Of a stretch of DNA of 64,000 bases, positions 24,901 through 33,496 are shown one piece after another. Within the stretch, counting starts at the first letter, position 1. Every line of letters begins with the position of its first letter. The stretch is from DATFNI01 sp963712305 (GTDB taxonomy: Bacteria > Bacteroidota > Rhodothermia > Balneolales > DATFMH01). The stretch is taken from the NCBI GenBank assembly GCA_963712305.1, contig CAVQHI010000002.1, positions 868,001 to 932,000 on the forward strand. The letters run 5' to 3'. The notes below the pieces were generated by a model. It searched no databases. It had not been told where the DNA came from and saw only the letters and a list, made by a program, of their open reading frames with translations. The position numbers and the translations under genes are program-made.

Positions 24901-26373
24901 TCAAGAGGCTCCAAAGACCATTTCAACCAGTTTTTCAATGTATGGGAAGCATATCGAAAAGAGGATGAATGTCGGGATCAGGATGCCGAACGACCACTTC
25001 ATGTAACCCAGGAAGGACGGCATGTCGACGCCATCGGCTTCCGCAATGGATTTGACCATAAAGTTAGGAGCATTTCCGATGTATGAGTTGGCACCCATAA
25101 ATACCGCTCCGCAAGAAATGGCCACGAGCGTGGAAGCGTAAGTGGTCATCAGGGCCTGGGCATTACCGCCTGCGGTATTAAAGAACACCAGGTAGGTCGG
25201 TGTGTTATCAAGGAAAGACGACAGCATACCAGTGATCCAGAAATACATATGATTATTTGGAGTACCGTCGGCATGAGTAACCAATTTGACGACAGATGAC
25301 AGAGCACCGCTTTCACCTGCACGAAGAATAGCAATGGCAGGAATGATGGTGATAAAGATCCCTGCGAAAAGCTTGCCTACCTCGATGATAGGAAACCAGT
25401 CGAATCCGTTGGCAGCGCGACTTTCTTTATCCGTGAAGTGCCAGCTTAACCATGCGATAGCAAGCATACCCAGATCGCGGATGGCGTTTTGAATGGGGAT
25501 ATGAATTCCATAGACTGTCATATCACCTAAGTGGACGATACCTGAGAACAAAACACATACAACAACTCCGGCAAGCAGAATAAAGTTGAATCCGCCTTCG
25601 ACTCCCAGTTTCTGGGTGGAATCTTTTTCAGGAGGTGTGTTGGTTTCTTTTTTGAACTGAGTACGATCGATGAAATAATAGAGCGGCAACAGAACAATCA
25701 GGATGAAGATCAATTCAAGCAGCAAGTGCTCGGTGGTCCAGAAGAAGTGGACACCGGCAAGGAAGCCCATGAATAGCGGAGGATCACCCAGAGGTGTCAG
25801 GGCGCCGCCAATATTAGCAACGAGAAAAATGAAGAAGATAATTGTGTGCATCTTGTGTTGACGCCATTCATTGGCACGCAAGAGGGGGCGAATCATCAGC
25901 ATGGCTGCTCCTGTCGTACCCATCCAGCTGGCCAGAAATGTTCCAATGACTATGAGAAGAAGGTTGACTCCAGGTGTACCCACTAATTGACCCGTGAGCC
26001 GGATACCACCGGCAACAGTAAACAGAGCCAGCAGAAGGATCAAAAAGGGCAGGAACTCGAGGAGGTAAGTGTGAAGGACTTCATATGACATTGTGCTGAA
26101 CCCAAACATGATGGCCATCGGAACTATAATTGTCAGAGACCAGAACAATGATACTTTGCCAAAATGGTGGTGCCAGAAATCGGGAGTCCATAGCGGCATC
26201 AGTGCGATGGACAGTAGGATTCCTGCGAAAGGCAGAGCCCACCACAAACTTAGTTCTGCTCCATTAAAACCATGGTTTCCAGCTTCGGCGGCAAAGGCAA
26301 CGCCAGTTGTTCCAACCAACAGAAGTATGGGTAAAAGGGTAAGTATTTTTCTTATCAGCCTGGTACGAATCAC
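24901..26373 (-). CDS. nhaD: NhaD-type sodium:proton antiporter
   Basis: 490 residues with about 12 hydrophobic segments, beginning with a signal-like first helix (TLLPILLLVGTTGVAFAAEA). Family signatures include FLASWMGTTGAAMLMIRPLL and NIGGALTPLGDPPLFMGFLA in the middle, and SSFLDNTPTYLVFFNTAGGN and GAVFMGANSYIGNAPNFMVK near the end, the two inverted halves of the ion-transporter (CitMHS/NhaD) fold. It probably exchanges Na+ for H+ across the inner membrane. It starts at GTG 26373, supported by a strong AGGAGGAGG eight or so bases upstream (26376-26385). It lies divergent from the complex I genes, a sensible partner for sodium or pH homeostasis, although that link is inference. Confidence 0.85.
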   Translation of the reverse strand: MIRTRLIRKILTLLPILLLVGTTGVAFAAEAGNHGFNGAELSLWWALPFAGILLSIALMPLWTPDFWHHHFGKVSLFWSLTIIVPMAIMFGFSTMSYEVLHTYLLEFLPFLILLLALFTVAGGIRLTGQLVGTPGVNLLLIVIGTFLASWMGTTGAAMLMIRPLLRANEWRQHKMHTIIFFIFLVANIGGALTPLGDPPLFMGFLAGVHFFWTTEHLLLELIFILIVLLPLYYFIDRTQFKKETNTPPEKDSTQKLGVEGGFNFILLAGVVVCVLFSGIVHLGDMTVYGIHIPIQNAIRDLGMLAIAWLSWHFTDKESRAANGFDWFPIIEVGKLFAGIFITIIPAIAILRAGESGALSSVVKLVTHADGTPNNHMYFWITGMLSSFLDNTPTYLVFFNTAGGNAQALMTTYASTLVAISCGAVFMGANSYIGNAPNFMVKSIAEADGVDMPSFLGYMKWSFGILIPTFILFSICFPYIEKLVEMVFGAS

Positions 26374-26844
26374 TTTCCTCCTCCTGAGGACTAAAAGTTT
26401 GATGGAAAAATTTCACGAGCCTAAAAATAATAGAACTTGCCCAGTTTAAAAATTGAACTGCGTGTTAAAATTTGTTGCGGACGATTTAAACTCGAAACAG
26501 TTAATTCAATCTGTTATCATTATGTGCATTAAGATTTACGAAATTGGCTTAACTATTAATGAACTATAAGCAAGCGTTCCATTTTTTGTTTCTGGCTATC
26601 GTTTTTATCTGTTGCAGTCTTAGAAAAAATTTTAGGCAAGACCGGTTTTTTATCACTAAAAATAGAGATTTGATAATATCTGTTTCCCATCAGGTTGGGA
26701 GACAGTCATAAACTTTGGTTGAGGGTCTTTATGGTCGATCAATTTTTTGTATCTTTGCACTCGATGTTTATCGGGGTGGCTGTGATGATTGGCCACATCC
26801 ATAAATTTTTCAGGATCTCGGTTAGACTTTAGAACCACGACTCG
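26374..26844. other. Divergent intergenic region, nhaD/nuoL
   Basis: 471 bases, AT-rich. Contains the nhaD ribosome binding site at the left and the nuoL promoter at 26728-26757. A 60-codon reverse frame at 26656-26838 has no family look and overlaps the promoter. Nothing else is recognised. Confidence 0.5.
26728..26757 (+). promoter_or_regulatory. Bacteroidota-type promoter of nuoL
   Basis: TATCTTTG at 26750-26757 fits the Bacteroidota -7 consensus TAnnTTTG exactly. The matching -33 is weak (TTTA at 26728-26731, 18 bases upstream). It lies about 90 bases before the nuoL ATG. Confidence 0.6.
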
Positions 26845-28866
26845 ATGAATCCCTATAGTAATTTGGTACCTTACATCATAGCCTTGCCGCTGGCAGGATT
26901 TCTTTTCAACGGTATTGTTGGACTCGTGTCCCCAAACTACCGGAAGCAGAAATCCCTGATTGGAGCAATTTCAACACTTGCGGTATTTATTCCTTTCATT
27001 TTAACATTTTTCATCTGGCTGAATACCAGTGAGACCTCGTCTGCATTCACAGTTAGCCTATTTTCCTGGATTCAGGCAGGTTCCTTCACTTCTTCTGTCG
27101 CCTACCATATTGATCAACTCTCACTGGTGATGATGCTTGTCGTTACCGGCGTTGGTGCGGTTATTCATCTCTATTCGATGGGGTATATGGCAGAAGACGA
27201 TGGTTACTGGAAGTTTTTTGCTTATATGAACCTCTTCATATTTGCGATGCTCAACCTGGTTATGGGCAGCAATGTATTGTTGCTATTCCTCGGTTGGGAA
27301 GGAGTAGGACTCTGTTCGTACTTGCTGATTGGCTTCTGGTATACGGACATTATGAATGCCAGGGCGGCAAAGAAAGCTTTTCTTTACAACCGGGTAGGTG
27401 ACTTCGCATTTCTTATCGCGATGTTCCTGCTGTTTCATTCCGTAGGCAGTCTCGATTTCAGTGTGATTATCAATCATGTGAAGGACATCCCTCACACAAC
27501 GGCCATCTGGATTACACTTCTGATGCTCGTTGGTGCTACCGGGAAGAGTGCTCAGATTCCACTTTTCGTATGGCTGCCTGATGCTATGGCCGGTCCGACG
27601 CCCATTTCCGCACTCATCCACGCTGCGACGATGGTTACCTCTGGAATTTATCTGATATCACGGATGTCGTTCCTGTATGTCCTTGTTCCCGAGGTAATGA
27701 TGGTAGTTGCCGTAGTCGGAGCTATCACAGCACTTGTAGCGGCCACGATTGCTATTGCACAGTACGACATTAAGAAGGTACTTGCCTATTCAACAGTTTC
27801 ACAGCTTGGATATATGTTTCTGGCTTTGGGAGCCGGAGGTTTTTCTATAGCAATATTTCACCTGACAACGCACGCTTTTTTTAAAGCCTGTCTTTTCCTT
27901 GGTTCCGGATCGGTAATCCATGCCATGGAACATGTTGAACACGGGCTCCACGAAGATGGCAAACATGCCCATTTTGACACGCATGACATGCGTAATATGG
28001 GCGGACTGAGAAAAGTCATGCCATCGACTTACTGGACCTTCATGCTGGCGACCCTTGCTATTTCCGGTATTCCGCTTTTTGCCGGATTCTTCTCGAAAGA
28101 TGAAATTTTGTCCTATGCCTTTAATGCCGGTCTTGGCAATTATGCGAGTGCCATGTACTTCCTGATGTGGGGAGTTGGTGTTATAACAGCATTTCTTACT
28201 GCTTTCTATATGTTCCGTCTCACTTTTGGAACATTCCACGGAACCTTCAAATTGCCAAAACGTGTAAAAGAGGCTGAAACAGCGGGTCAGTATCTCCACG
28301 AAAATAACTGGAAAATGACCGTACCTCTTTGGATTCTTGGTATAGGTTCTGTTATTGGCGGTTTCCTCGGGATTCCTAAATTCTGGGTTGAAACGTTTGG
28401 CAGTGAGGCCCACGTAAATATTTTTGAAAACTGGCTTGAAAAAGTAACAGCTACATTCAGTGGTCATATACCTATAGGAACGGAATGGCTGCTTATGCTT
28501 CTGTCCATCGCTTTGGCTATCGGCGGAGCATTTTATGCTTACAAATTATTCACTGAAGATAAGCTCGAAGCATCTGATGCTAAGTTGGCAAAACGTCTCG
28601 GTGGGTTGTACACTTTATGGTCAGAAAAGTACAATGTAGACGAGGCTTACGAAGGCTACATCGTCAATCCGGTTGTTCGTCTTTCGGACAGAGTTTTGGC
28701 AGTTTTTGACATGAAGATTATCGATGGCATCGTCAATGCTGTCGGAAGCGTGACCCGCTTTGTCGGTAGTGTCATACGCTATTTGCAAACCGGGGTCACA
28801 CAGGTTTATGCCTTCATGCTGGTTCTTGGAGTTATCATCGTACTGGGGATATTAGTTCTTGGATAA
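26845..28866 (+). CDS. nuoL: NADH-quinone oxidoreductase subunit L
   Basis: 673 residues, the normal NuoL length. It carries the proton-translocating transporter domain: IDQLSLVMMLVVTGVGAVIH near residue 90, FLGWEGVGLCSYLLIGFWY near 150, AMAGPTPISALIHAATMVTS near 250, and the later Lys and His helices (AYSTVSQLGYMFLALGAGG, then FHLTTHAFFKACLFLGSGSV). The C-terminal helix of the lateral arm follows (after DRVLAVFDMKIIDGIVNAVG). NuoL is one of three antiporter-like subunits of complex I in the inner membrane and pumps protons during NADH oxidation by quinone. The cluster starts with nuoL; nuoA-K are not in the window, so the operon is split. Confidence 0.96.
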   Translation: MNPYSNLVPYIIALPLAGFLFNGIVGLVSPNYRKQKSLIGAISTLAVFIPFILTFFIWLNTSETSSAFTVSLFSWIQAGSFTSSVAYHIDQLSLVMMLVVTGVGAVIHLYSMGYMAEDDGYWKFFAYMNLFIFAMLNLVMGSNVLLLFLGWEGVGLCSYLLIGFWYTDIMNARAAKKAFLYNRVGDFAFLIAMFLLFHSVGSLDFSVIINHVKDIPHTTAIWITLLMLVGATGKSAQIPLFVWLPDAMAGPTPISALIHAATMVTSGIYLISRMSFLYVLVPEVMMVVAVVGAITALVAATIAIAQYDIKKVLAYSTVSQLGYMFLALGAGGFSIAIFHLTTHAFFKACLFLGSGSVIHAMEHVEHGLHEDGKHAHFDTHDMRNMGGLRKVMPSTYWTFMLATLAISGIPLFAGFFSKDEILSYAFNAGLGNYASAMYFLMWGVGVITAFLTAFYMFRLTFGTFHGTFKLPKRVKEAETAGQYLHENNWKMTVPLWILGIGSVIGGFLGIPKFWVETFGSEAHVNIFENWLEKVTATFSGHIPIGTEWLLMLLSIALAIGGAFYAYKLFTEDKLEASDAKLAKRLGGLYTLWSEKYNVDEAYEGYIVNPVVRLSDRVLAVFDMKIIDGIVNAVGSVTRFVGSVIRYLQTGVTQVYAFMLVLGVIIVLGILVLG

Positions 28867-28881
28867 TCACGTAGACGCGTA

Positions 28882-30486
28882 ATGGATACCCTATTAAATA
28901 TTATCATTTTCCTGCCGCTGTTCGGCGTGCTGGGTGCTATGGTCATCAAAAACGAGGCTGGTATCAAATGGTTCAGCCTGATCGTTGCATTGGCTACTTT
29001 CATCCTGTCATTGCCGTTACTGTTCAATTTTGACATTGCCCATGCCTCGACGTTGCAGTATGTAACGGAGGGAAGCCAGTGGATACCCGGCTATGACATT
29101 AAATACCTGGTCGGCCTCGACGGGCTGAGCCTGTTGCTATTCATGCTGACTACATTGTTCGGTCCGATTGTCATTATGTCTGCCTGGGATTCCATCCATA
29201 AACATGTGGCTGGTTTCTATGCTATGCTCATGTTTCTGGAGACAGCATCTCTCGGTGTGTTTGCATCTAACGATATATTTGTCTTTTACATCTTTTTCGA
29301 GGCCAGCCTCATCCCGATGTATTTCCTTATCGGTATCTGGGGCGGCGAGCAACGTATTTCTGCTACAATCAAATTTTTCTTATACACCCTTGTAGGTTCA
29401 CTTCTGATGCTGGTTGGTATTTTCTATCTCGGATATTATGCCGGTCAGGCTGTGAATCACGGGGTCTTTACGACCGACTGGCGTATTCTTAGCAGTAACC
29501 AGTTGCATATCGGGCTGGTACCACAGACATGGATGTTTCTGGCATTTGCCTTTGCATTTAGTATTAAAGTACCGTTGTTTCCATTGCACACATGGCTGCC
29601 GTGGGCGCACACAGAAGCTCCAACAGCCGGATCCGTTGTGCTGGCTGCTATCATGCTGAAGATGGGGACATACGGTCTTCTCAAATTCTGTCTGCCTATA
29701 TTCCCGAATGCCTCGCTCACTTTCGCTCCATACCTGGCGATACTCGCCGTTATTGGCATCATCTATGGAGCCCTGGTAGCGATGGTTCAAAAAGATGTGA
29801 AGAAACTGGTGGCGTATTCGTCAGTAAGCCACCTTGGTTTTGTAGTTCTCGGTATTTTTGCAATGACAACGATCTCAGTTCAGGGATCCATCATTCAAAT
29901 GATTAATCACGGTCTTTCGACAGGGGCATTATTCCTTATTGTCGGGATGATTTACGACCGTCGCCACACACGTGAAATTTCTGAATTCGGCGGGATCGCA
30001 AAAGTAGTACCCGTGTTTGCAGTAGTCTTCATGATTGCTACGCTGGCATCCATCGGATTGCCGGGACTTAACGGATTTGTGGGTGAGTTCCTGATCCTTA
30101 ACGGATCGTTCTCATCAGCCGTTCTCGGTACCCATGCTTTTACAATTCTGGGTGCCATTGGTGTTATTTTGGCAGCAGCATATATGCTTTGGATGTATGA
30201 ACGTGTATTGTTCGGGCCATTGGATAACGATAAGAACAAAAAACTGATTGACTTGAATAGCCGTGAAATTGGTCTGCTTGTACCATTGATTATCTTGATG
30301 GTATGGATTGGCGTTCATCCTTCAACCTTTACCCGTTATTCAGAACAACAAGTTGGAAAGTTGTTGCAGGATACACATCAAAAGGCCGTGGCCATTCGCA
30401 GGGAAGCCGGAAGCGATCAGCTTCCAGGGTGGGCAGCTAATATGTATGATGTCACACAACAAATTGTAGACGCAAAAACGAATTGA
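28882..30486 (+). CDS. nuoM: NADH-quinone oxidoreductase subunit M
   Basis: 534 residues, about 14 membrane segments. Typical features are YLVGLDGLSLLLFMLTTLFG near 75, FYIFFEASLIPMYFLIGIWG near 140, FSIKVPLFPLHTWLPWAHTE followed by APTAGSVVLAAIMLKMGTYG near 240, and KKLVAYSSVSHLGFVVLGIF near 305. The second antiporter-like subunit of complex I. It starts 15 bases after nuoL and ends 4 bases before the pterin dehydratase gene, indicating one transcript. Confidence 0.96.
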   Translation: MDTLLNIIIFLPLFGVLGAMVIKNEAGIKWFSLIVALATFILSLPLLFNFDIAHASTLQYVTEGSQWIPGYDIKYLVGLDGLSLLLFMLTTLFGPIVIMSAWDSIHKHVAGFYAMLMFLETASLGVFASNDIFVFYIFFEASLIPMYFLIGIWGGEQRISATIKFFLYTLVGSLLMLVGIFYLGYYAGQAVNHGVFTTDWRILSSNQLHIGLVPQTWMFLAFAFAFSIKVPLFPLHTWLPWAHTEAPTAGSVVLAAIMLKMGTYGLLKFCLPIFPNASLTFAPYLAILAVIGIIYGALVAMVQKDVKKLVAYSSVSHLGFVVLGIFAMTTISVQGSIIQMINHGLSTGALFLIVGMIYDRRHTREISEFGGIAKVVPVFAVVFMIATLASIGLPGLNGFVGEFLILNGSFSSAVLGTHAFTILGAIGVILAAAYMLWMYERVLFGPLDNDKNKKLIDLNSREIGLLVPLIILMVWIGVHPSTFTRYSEQQVGKLLQDTHQKAVAIRREAGSDQLPGWAANMYDVTQQIVDAKTN

Positions 30487-30490
30487 TTGT

Positions 30491-30778
30491 ATGGCTAAAC
30501 CACTCACAGAAGAAGAAATTAAAAATGCACTTGAATCACTCAATGATTGGACATTTGAGGATGACAAGCTGACCAGGAAGTTCACGTTCGGAAACTTTAA
30601 GGAAGCTGTTGCTTTCATCATGCGGATTGCTTTTGAAGCAGAAGCCCTTCAGCATCATCCCGAGTTATTCAATGTGTATAGCACAGTAAATATCAGCCTC
30701 AGTACACATGATGCAGGCGATAAAGTAACCAGCAAAGATATCGATTTAGCAAAAGCTATTGACTCAATAGACCAGTAA
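30491..30778 (+). CDS. Pterin-4a-carbinolamine dehydratase
   Basis: 95 residues, full length for the PCD/DCoH/PhhB family. The active-site histidines are visible: EALQHHPELFNVYS (His55, His56) and LSTHDAGDKVT (His73), with NVYSTVNISL as the central strand. The enzyme dehydrates 4a-hydroxytetrahydropterin during tetrahydropterin recycling after aromatic amino acid hydroxylation; many bacteria without a hydroxylase keep a copy for molybdopterin or folate-related roles. It is cytoplasmic. Unusually it sits between nuoM and nuoN, 4 bases after the former and 10 before the latter, so it must be translated from the complex I transcript. No hydroxylase gene is in the window. Confidence 0.92.
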   Translation: MAKPLTEEEIKNALESLNDWTFEDDKLTRKFTFGNFKEAVAFIMRIAFEAEALQHHPELFNVYSTVNISLSTHDAGDKVTSKDIDLAKAIDSIDQ

Positions 30779-30788
30779 ACCCTCATTC

Positions 30789-32234
30789 ATGGAAACCGCG
30801 CAAGAGTTAGTCTATTTTTTACCGGCCATTATTCTCGCAGCCGCCGGTCTGACCGTCCTGATGGTAGACGCTTTTTCTAAGAAAATAGAAACAGTCTACT
30901 GGATTACCGTTATTGGCACTTTCATCGCACTCTTATTCGCTTTTCGCGATATGATGGTGCCTGAAGGTGATATCTTTTACGGGATGGTTGCCTATGGAGG
31001 CATCACAGGCTTTGGATCAATGGTGATCCTGTTGGGCACTTTTTTCAGTGTCGTTCTGTCTCATGATTATCTTCGTGGAATACGACACAATTTTGCAGAA
31101 GTGTATGCCCTGATCCTTTTTTCCGGAGTCGGGATGTTGACTCTTGCTTCGGCTGCTGATCTCATCACCGTGTTTATCGGTCTGGAAACCATGTCTATCT
31201 GTCTGTATGTACTCACAGGATTGGTTCATGAGCGTAGAGAGGGAATAGAGGCAGCTCTTAAATATTTCTTATTGGGAGCTTTTTCAACCGGATTCTTTTT
31301 GTATGGAATAGCGCTTATATACGGTGCGACCGGAACTACCCATATTGTAGATATCGCGCAAACCAGTAATCATACCTTCATCTATTGGGCTGGCGTAGGC
31401 CTCCTGCTCGTCGGGTTCCTGTTTAAAGTATCTGCTGTACCTTTTCATATGTGGGCCCCGGACGTTTACCAGGGAGCACCGACTACGATCACCGGTTTCA
31501 TGGCTACATCGTCAAAGACTGCCGCTTTTGTTGCGCTGATCATTGTGTTAAGCCGTGCTCTGCCGGGTGCCGTTTACGGATGGGGTGAAGCCCTGTGGGT
31601 CATCGCCATACTTACAATGGTCGTCGGTAACCTGATAGCTATTGTTCAGGATAACATCAAGCGTATGCTGGCTTACTCATCGATAGCTCATGCTGGCTAC
31701 ATGCTCGTCGGGCTCGTCGCTGGAACGGCCGAAGGATACAACGCTGTGATGTATTACCTGTTTGCTTACACAGTGATGAACCTCGGCGCATTCGGGGTGG
31801 TTGCCTATTTTGAACGTCAGAAAGGTGCTGACTTTACTAACATTGAAAACTATGCAGGTCTTGGCTATCGCCAGCCAATGATGGCTATCCTGCTCTCGAT
31901 CTTCCTGTTCTCACTTGCAGGTATCCCGCCGTTCATTGGCTTCATAGGGAAATACAAAGTGTTTGCTGCTGCTATTCACGCTAATTACATCGGACTTGCC
32001 GTTATTGGTGTTCTGGCAAGTGCCGCAAGTGCTTATTACTATCTGCGTGTGATGGTTTATATGTATATGAAGGAACCACAGGAAGAATACAAGATGCTTT
32101 CTGTAGCACCTTCTTACCAGTTCGCTCTCATCTTGCTTGCCATCTTTGTGATCTATTTTGGAATAGCTCCGGCAGATATGTACCACCTGCTTGATTCTTA
32201 TCGGTACGGCTCCGGAATGGCACTGGTTCCCTGA
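30789..32234 (+). CDS. nuoN: NADH-quinone oxidoreductase subunit N
   Basis: 481 residues, 14 membrane segments. Signatures: LITVFIGLETMSICLYVLTG near 125, LLVGFLFKVSAVPFHMWAPD followed by VYQGAPTTITGFMATSSKTA near 220, and IKRMLAYSSIAHAGYMLVGL near 300. The third antiporter-like subunit of complex I. It follows the inserted pterin dehydratase gene by 10 bases. A weak hairpin (cctga...tcagg) lies just after the stop, overlapping the promoter of rpsF. Confidence 0.95.
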   Translation: METAQELVYFLPAIILAAAGLTVLMVDAFSKKIETVYWITVIGTFIALLFAFRDMMVPEGDIFYGMVAYGGITGFGSMVILLGTFFSVVLSHDYLRGIRHNFAEVYALILFSGVGMLTLASAADLITVFIGLETMSICLYVLTGLVHERREGIEAALKYFLLGAFSTGFFLYGIALIYGATGTTHIVDIAQTSNHTFIYWAGVGLLLVGFLFKVSAVPFHMWAPDVYQGAPTTITGFMATSSKTAAFVALIIVLSRALPGAVYGWGEALWVIAILTMVVGNLIAIVQDNIKRMLAYSSIAHAGYMLVGLVAGTAEGYNAVMYYLFAYTVMNLGAFGVVAYFERQKGADFTNIENYAGLGYRQPMMAILLSIFLFSLAGIPPFIGFIGKYKVFAAAIHANYIGLAVIGVLASAASAYYYLRVMVYMYMKEPQEEYKMLSVAPSYQFALILLAIFVIYFGIAPADMYHLLDSYRYGSGMALVP

Positions 32235-32243
32235 ACAGTATTA

Positions 32244-32275
32244 TTTGTAAATCAGGCAATAAAAAGATATATTTG
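32244..32275 (+). promoter_or_regulatory. Bacteroidota-type promoter of the rpsF operon
   Basis: TTTG at 32244-32247 and TATATTTG at 32268-32275, spacer 20 bases, match the Bacteroidota -33/-7 consensus exactly. The 5' leader to the rpsF ATG would be about 60 bases, room for autoregulation by S6 with S18. Confidence 0.8.
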
Positions 32276-32344
32276 GCAGCTCCTGTCGACCCCGAAAGCG
32301 TTTGGGATCGACTGTTCGCAATTAAACAACCAAAGGACTGCAAC

Positions 32345-32722
32345 ATGGATAAATCCAATTTTTACGAGCTTACCTATATAGTAAAAACCGTTCTCGATGA
32401 GAGCGATATTAAGGCTACCGTTGAAAAAGTGACGAACTTTCTTACCGAAAACGGAGCTAAAATCGATGAAGTTGATGAGTGGGGAAACCGCGAGCTATCC
32501 TACGAAATAGAAAACATGCGCAGCGGTTACTACGTGAACATGTATTTTGTAGTAGCTGGCGAAGTAATGGTTCAGCTCGAACGCATGCTTAATCTGGATG
32601 ATAACATCGTTCGTTTTCTCTTCCTGAAATACGATAGTAAAATGTTACGTCATCGCGAACTGGCGAAGAAGGGTGAAATACCCAATATCTTCGCTGTCGA
32701 GGAAGAAGAAGAGAACAGTTAA
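32345..32722 (+). CDS. rpsF: 30S ribosomal protein S6
   Basis: 125 residues. Conserved blocks are NFYELTYIVKTVLDESDIKA, VDEWGNRELSYEIENMRSGY and MLNLDDNIVRFLFLKYDSKM, ending in a short acidic tail (VEEEEENS). S6 binds S18 and 16S rRNA in the platform of the 30S subunit. The frame is open 24 codons further upstream, but that part overlaps the promoter and is not S6-like; ATG 32345, preceded by aaaggactgcaac, fits the family start. First gene of rpsF-rpsR-rplI-dsbD. No ssb or priB gene is present. Confidence 0.96.
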   Translation: MDKSNFYELTYIVKTVLDESDIKATVEKVTNFLTENGAKIDEVDEWGNRELSYEIENMRSGYYVNMYFVVAGEVMVQLERMLNLDDNIVRFLFLKYDSKMLRHRELAKKGEIPNIFAVEEEEENS

Positions 32723-32753
32723 GATTAATTATTAAGCAGAAAAAGAGACTATT

Positions 32754-33005
32754 ATGTTAAAGAATCCAGCACACCCGCAGAAAAAACAACTCAAAGACAA
32801 ACAATGTCTTTTCAGTAAAGCAGGAATTGAATACATCGATTATAAAGATGCTGAAACACTGCTACGCTTCATCAACGATCAGGGCAAGATCCTTCCCCGT
32901 CGTGTAACCGGTACAAGTGCCCGGTATCAGCGTCAGCTTTCGCTTGCTGTCAAACGTGCAAGGCATCTCGGCATGTTGCCCTATGTATCACAGAATTTAC
33001 GGTAA
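32754..33005 (+). CDS. rpsR: 30S ribosomal protein S18
   Basis: 83 residues. The family core reads IDYKDAETLLRFINDQGKIL, then PRRVTGTSARYQRQLSLAVK, then RARHLGMLPY, a perfect S18 pattern. It binds next to S6 on the 30S subunit. The N-terminal part includes one Cys (KQCLFSK). It starts 31 bases after rpsF and ends 25 before rplI. Confidence 0.97.
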   Translation: MLKNPAHPQKKQLKDKQCLFSKAGIEYIDYKDAETLLRFINDQGKILPRRVTGTSARYQRQLSLAVKRARHLGMLPYVSQNLR

Positions 33006-33030
33006 TCCCACAAGCAGTAGGTAGACAGAT

Positions 33031-33480
33031 ATGAAATTAATACTTAAAGAAACGGTTGAGAAGGTTGGCGAATCCGGAGATATCGTCGATGTTAAAGACG
33101 GTTATGGAAGAAACTATCTGATCCCACAGGGTTTAGCCGTTGTGGCGACTGCCGGTGCTGTACGTGCTATCGATGAACGTCAGCGTCAGTTGGAAAAACG
33201 TTTCGAACTGGATCGCAAAGTTGCGGAAGAACTGGCCCAAAAAATAAAAGAGGCTTCAGTTACTATTCCGGTAACAAGTGGCGAAGAGGGCAAGATTCAC
33301 GGTACCATTACAACCATGCAGATCGCTAAGGCTCTCTCGGATAAAGGCATCAAAATCGATCGTCGTAAGATTGCACTTAATGAGGACGTCAAATCGTTAG
33401 GTGAGTATACTGCCGAAGTTCATCTCGATAGCGATATCGTGGCTGAACTGAAAGTTTGGGTAGTAAAAGATGAGTCTTGA
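33031..33480 (+). CDS. rplI: 50S ribosomal protein L9
   Basis: 149 residues with the two-domain L9 layout: the N-terminal rRNA-binding domain (MKLILKETVEKVGESGDIVD, VKDGYGRNYLIPQGLAV), a long connecting helix (about 45-75), and a C-terminal domain (EGKIHGTITTMQIAKALSDK, IDRRKIALNEDVKSLGEY). It sits at the base of the L1 stalk of the large subunit. It is followed after 16 bases by dsbD with no terminator. Confidence 0.97.
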   Translation: MKLILKETVEKVGESGDIVDVKDGYGRNYLIPQGLAVVATAGAVRAIDERQRQLEKRFELDRKVAEELAQKIKEASVTIPVTSGEEGKIHGTITTMQIAKALSDKGIKIDRRKIALNEDVKSLGEYTAEVHLDSDIVAELKVWVVKDES

Positions 33481-33496
33481 CCATCGATAACCAAAT

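Noticed and set aside
26656..26838. 60-codon reverse gene between nhaD and nuoL
   Set aside because: Polar, low-complexity sequence overlapping the nuoL promoter, no start context or family character.
32273..32344. Longer S6 protein starting at 32273
   Set aside because: The extension overlaps the -7 promoter element and has no similarity to S6; the family begins at ATG 32345.
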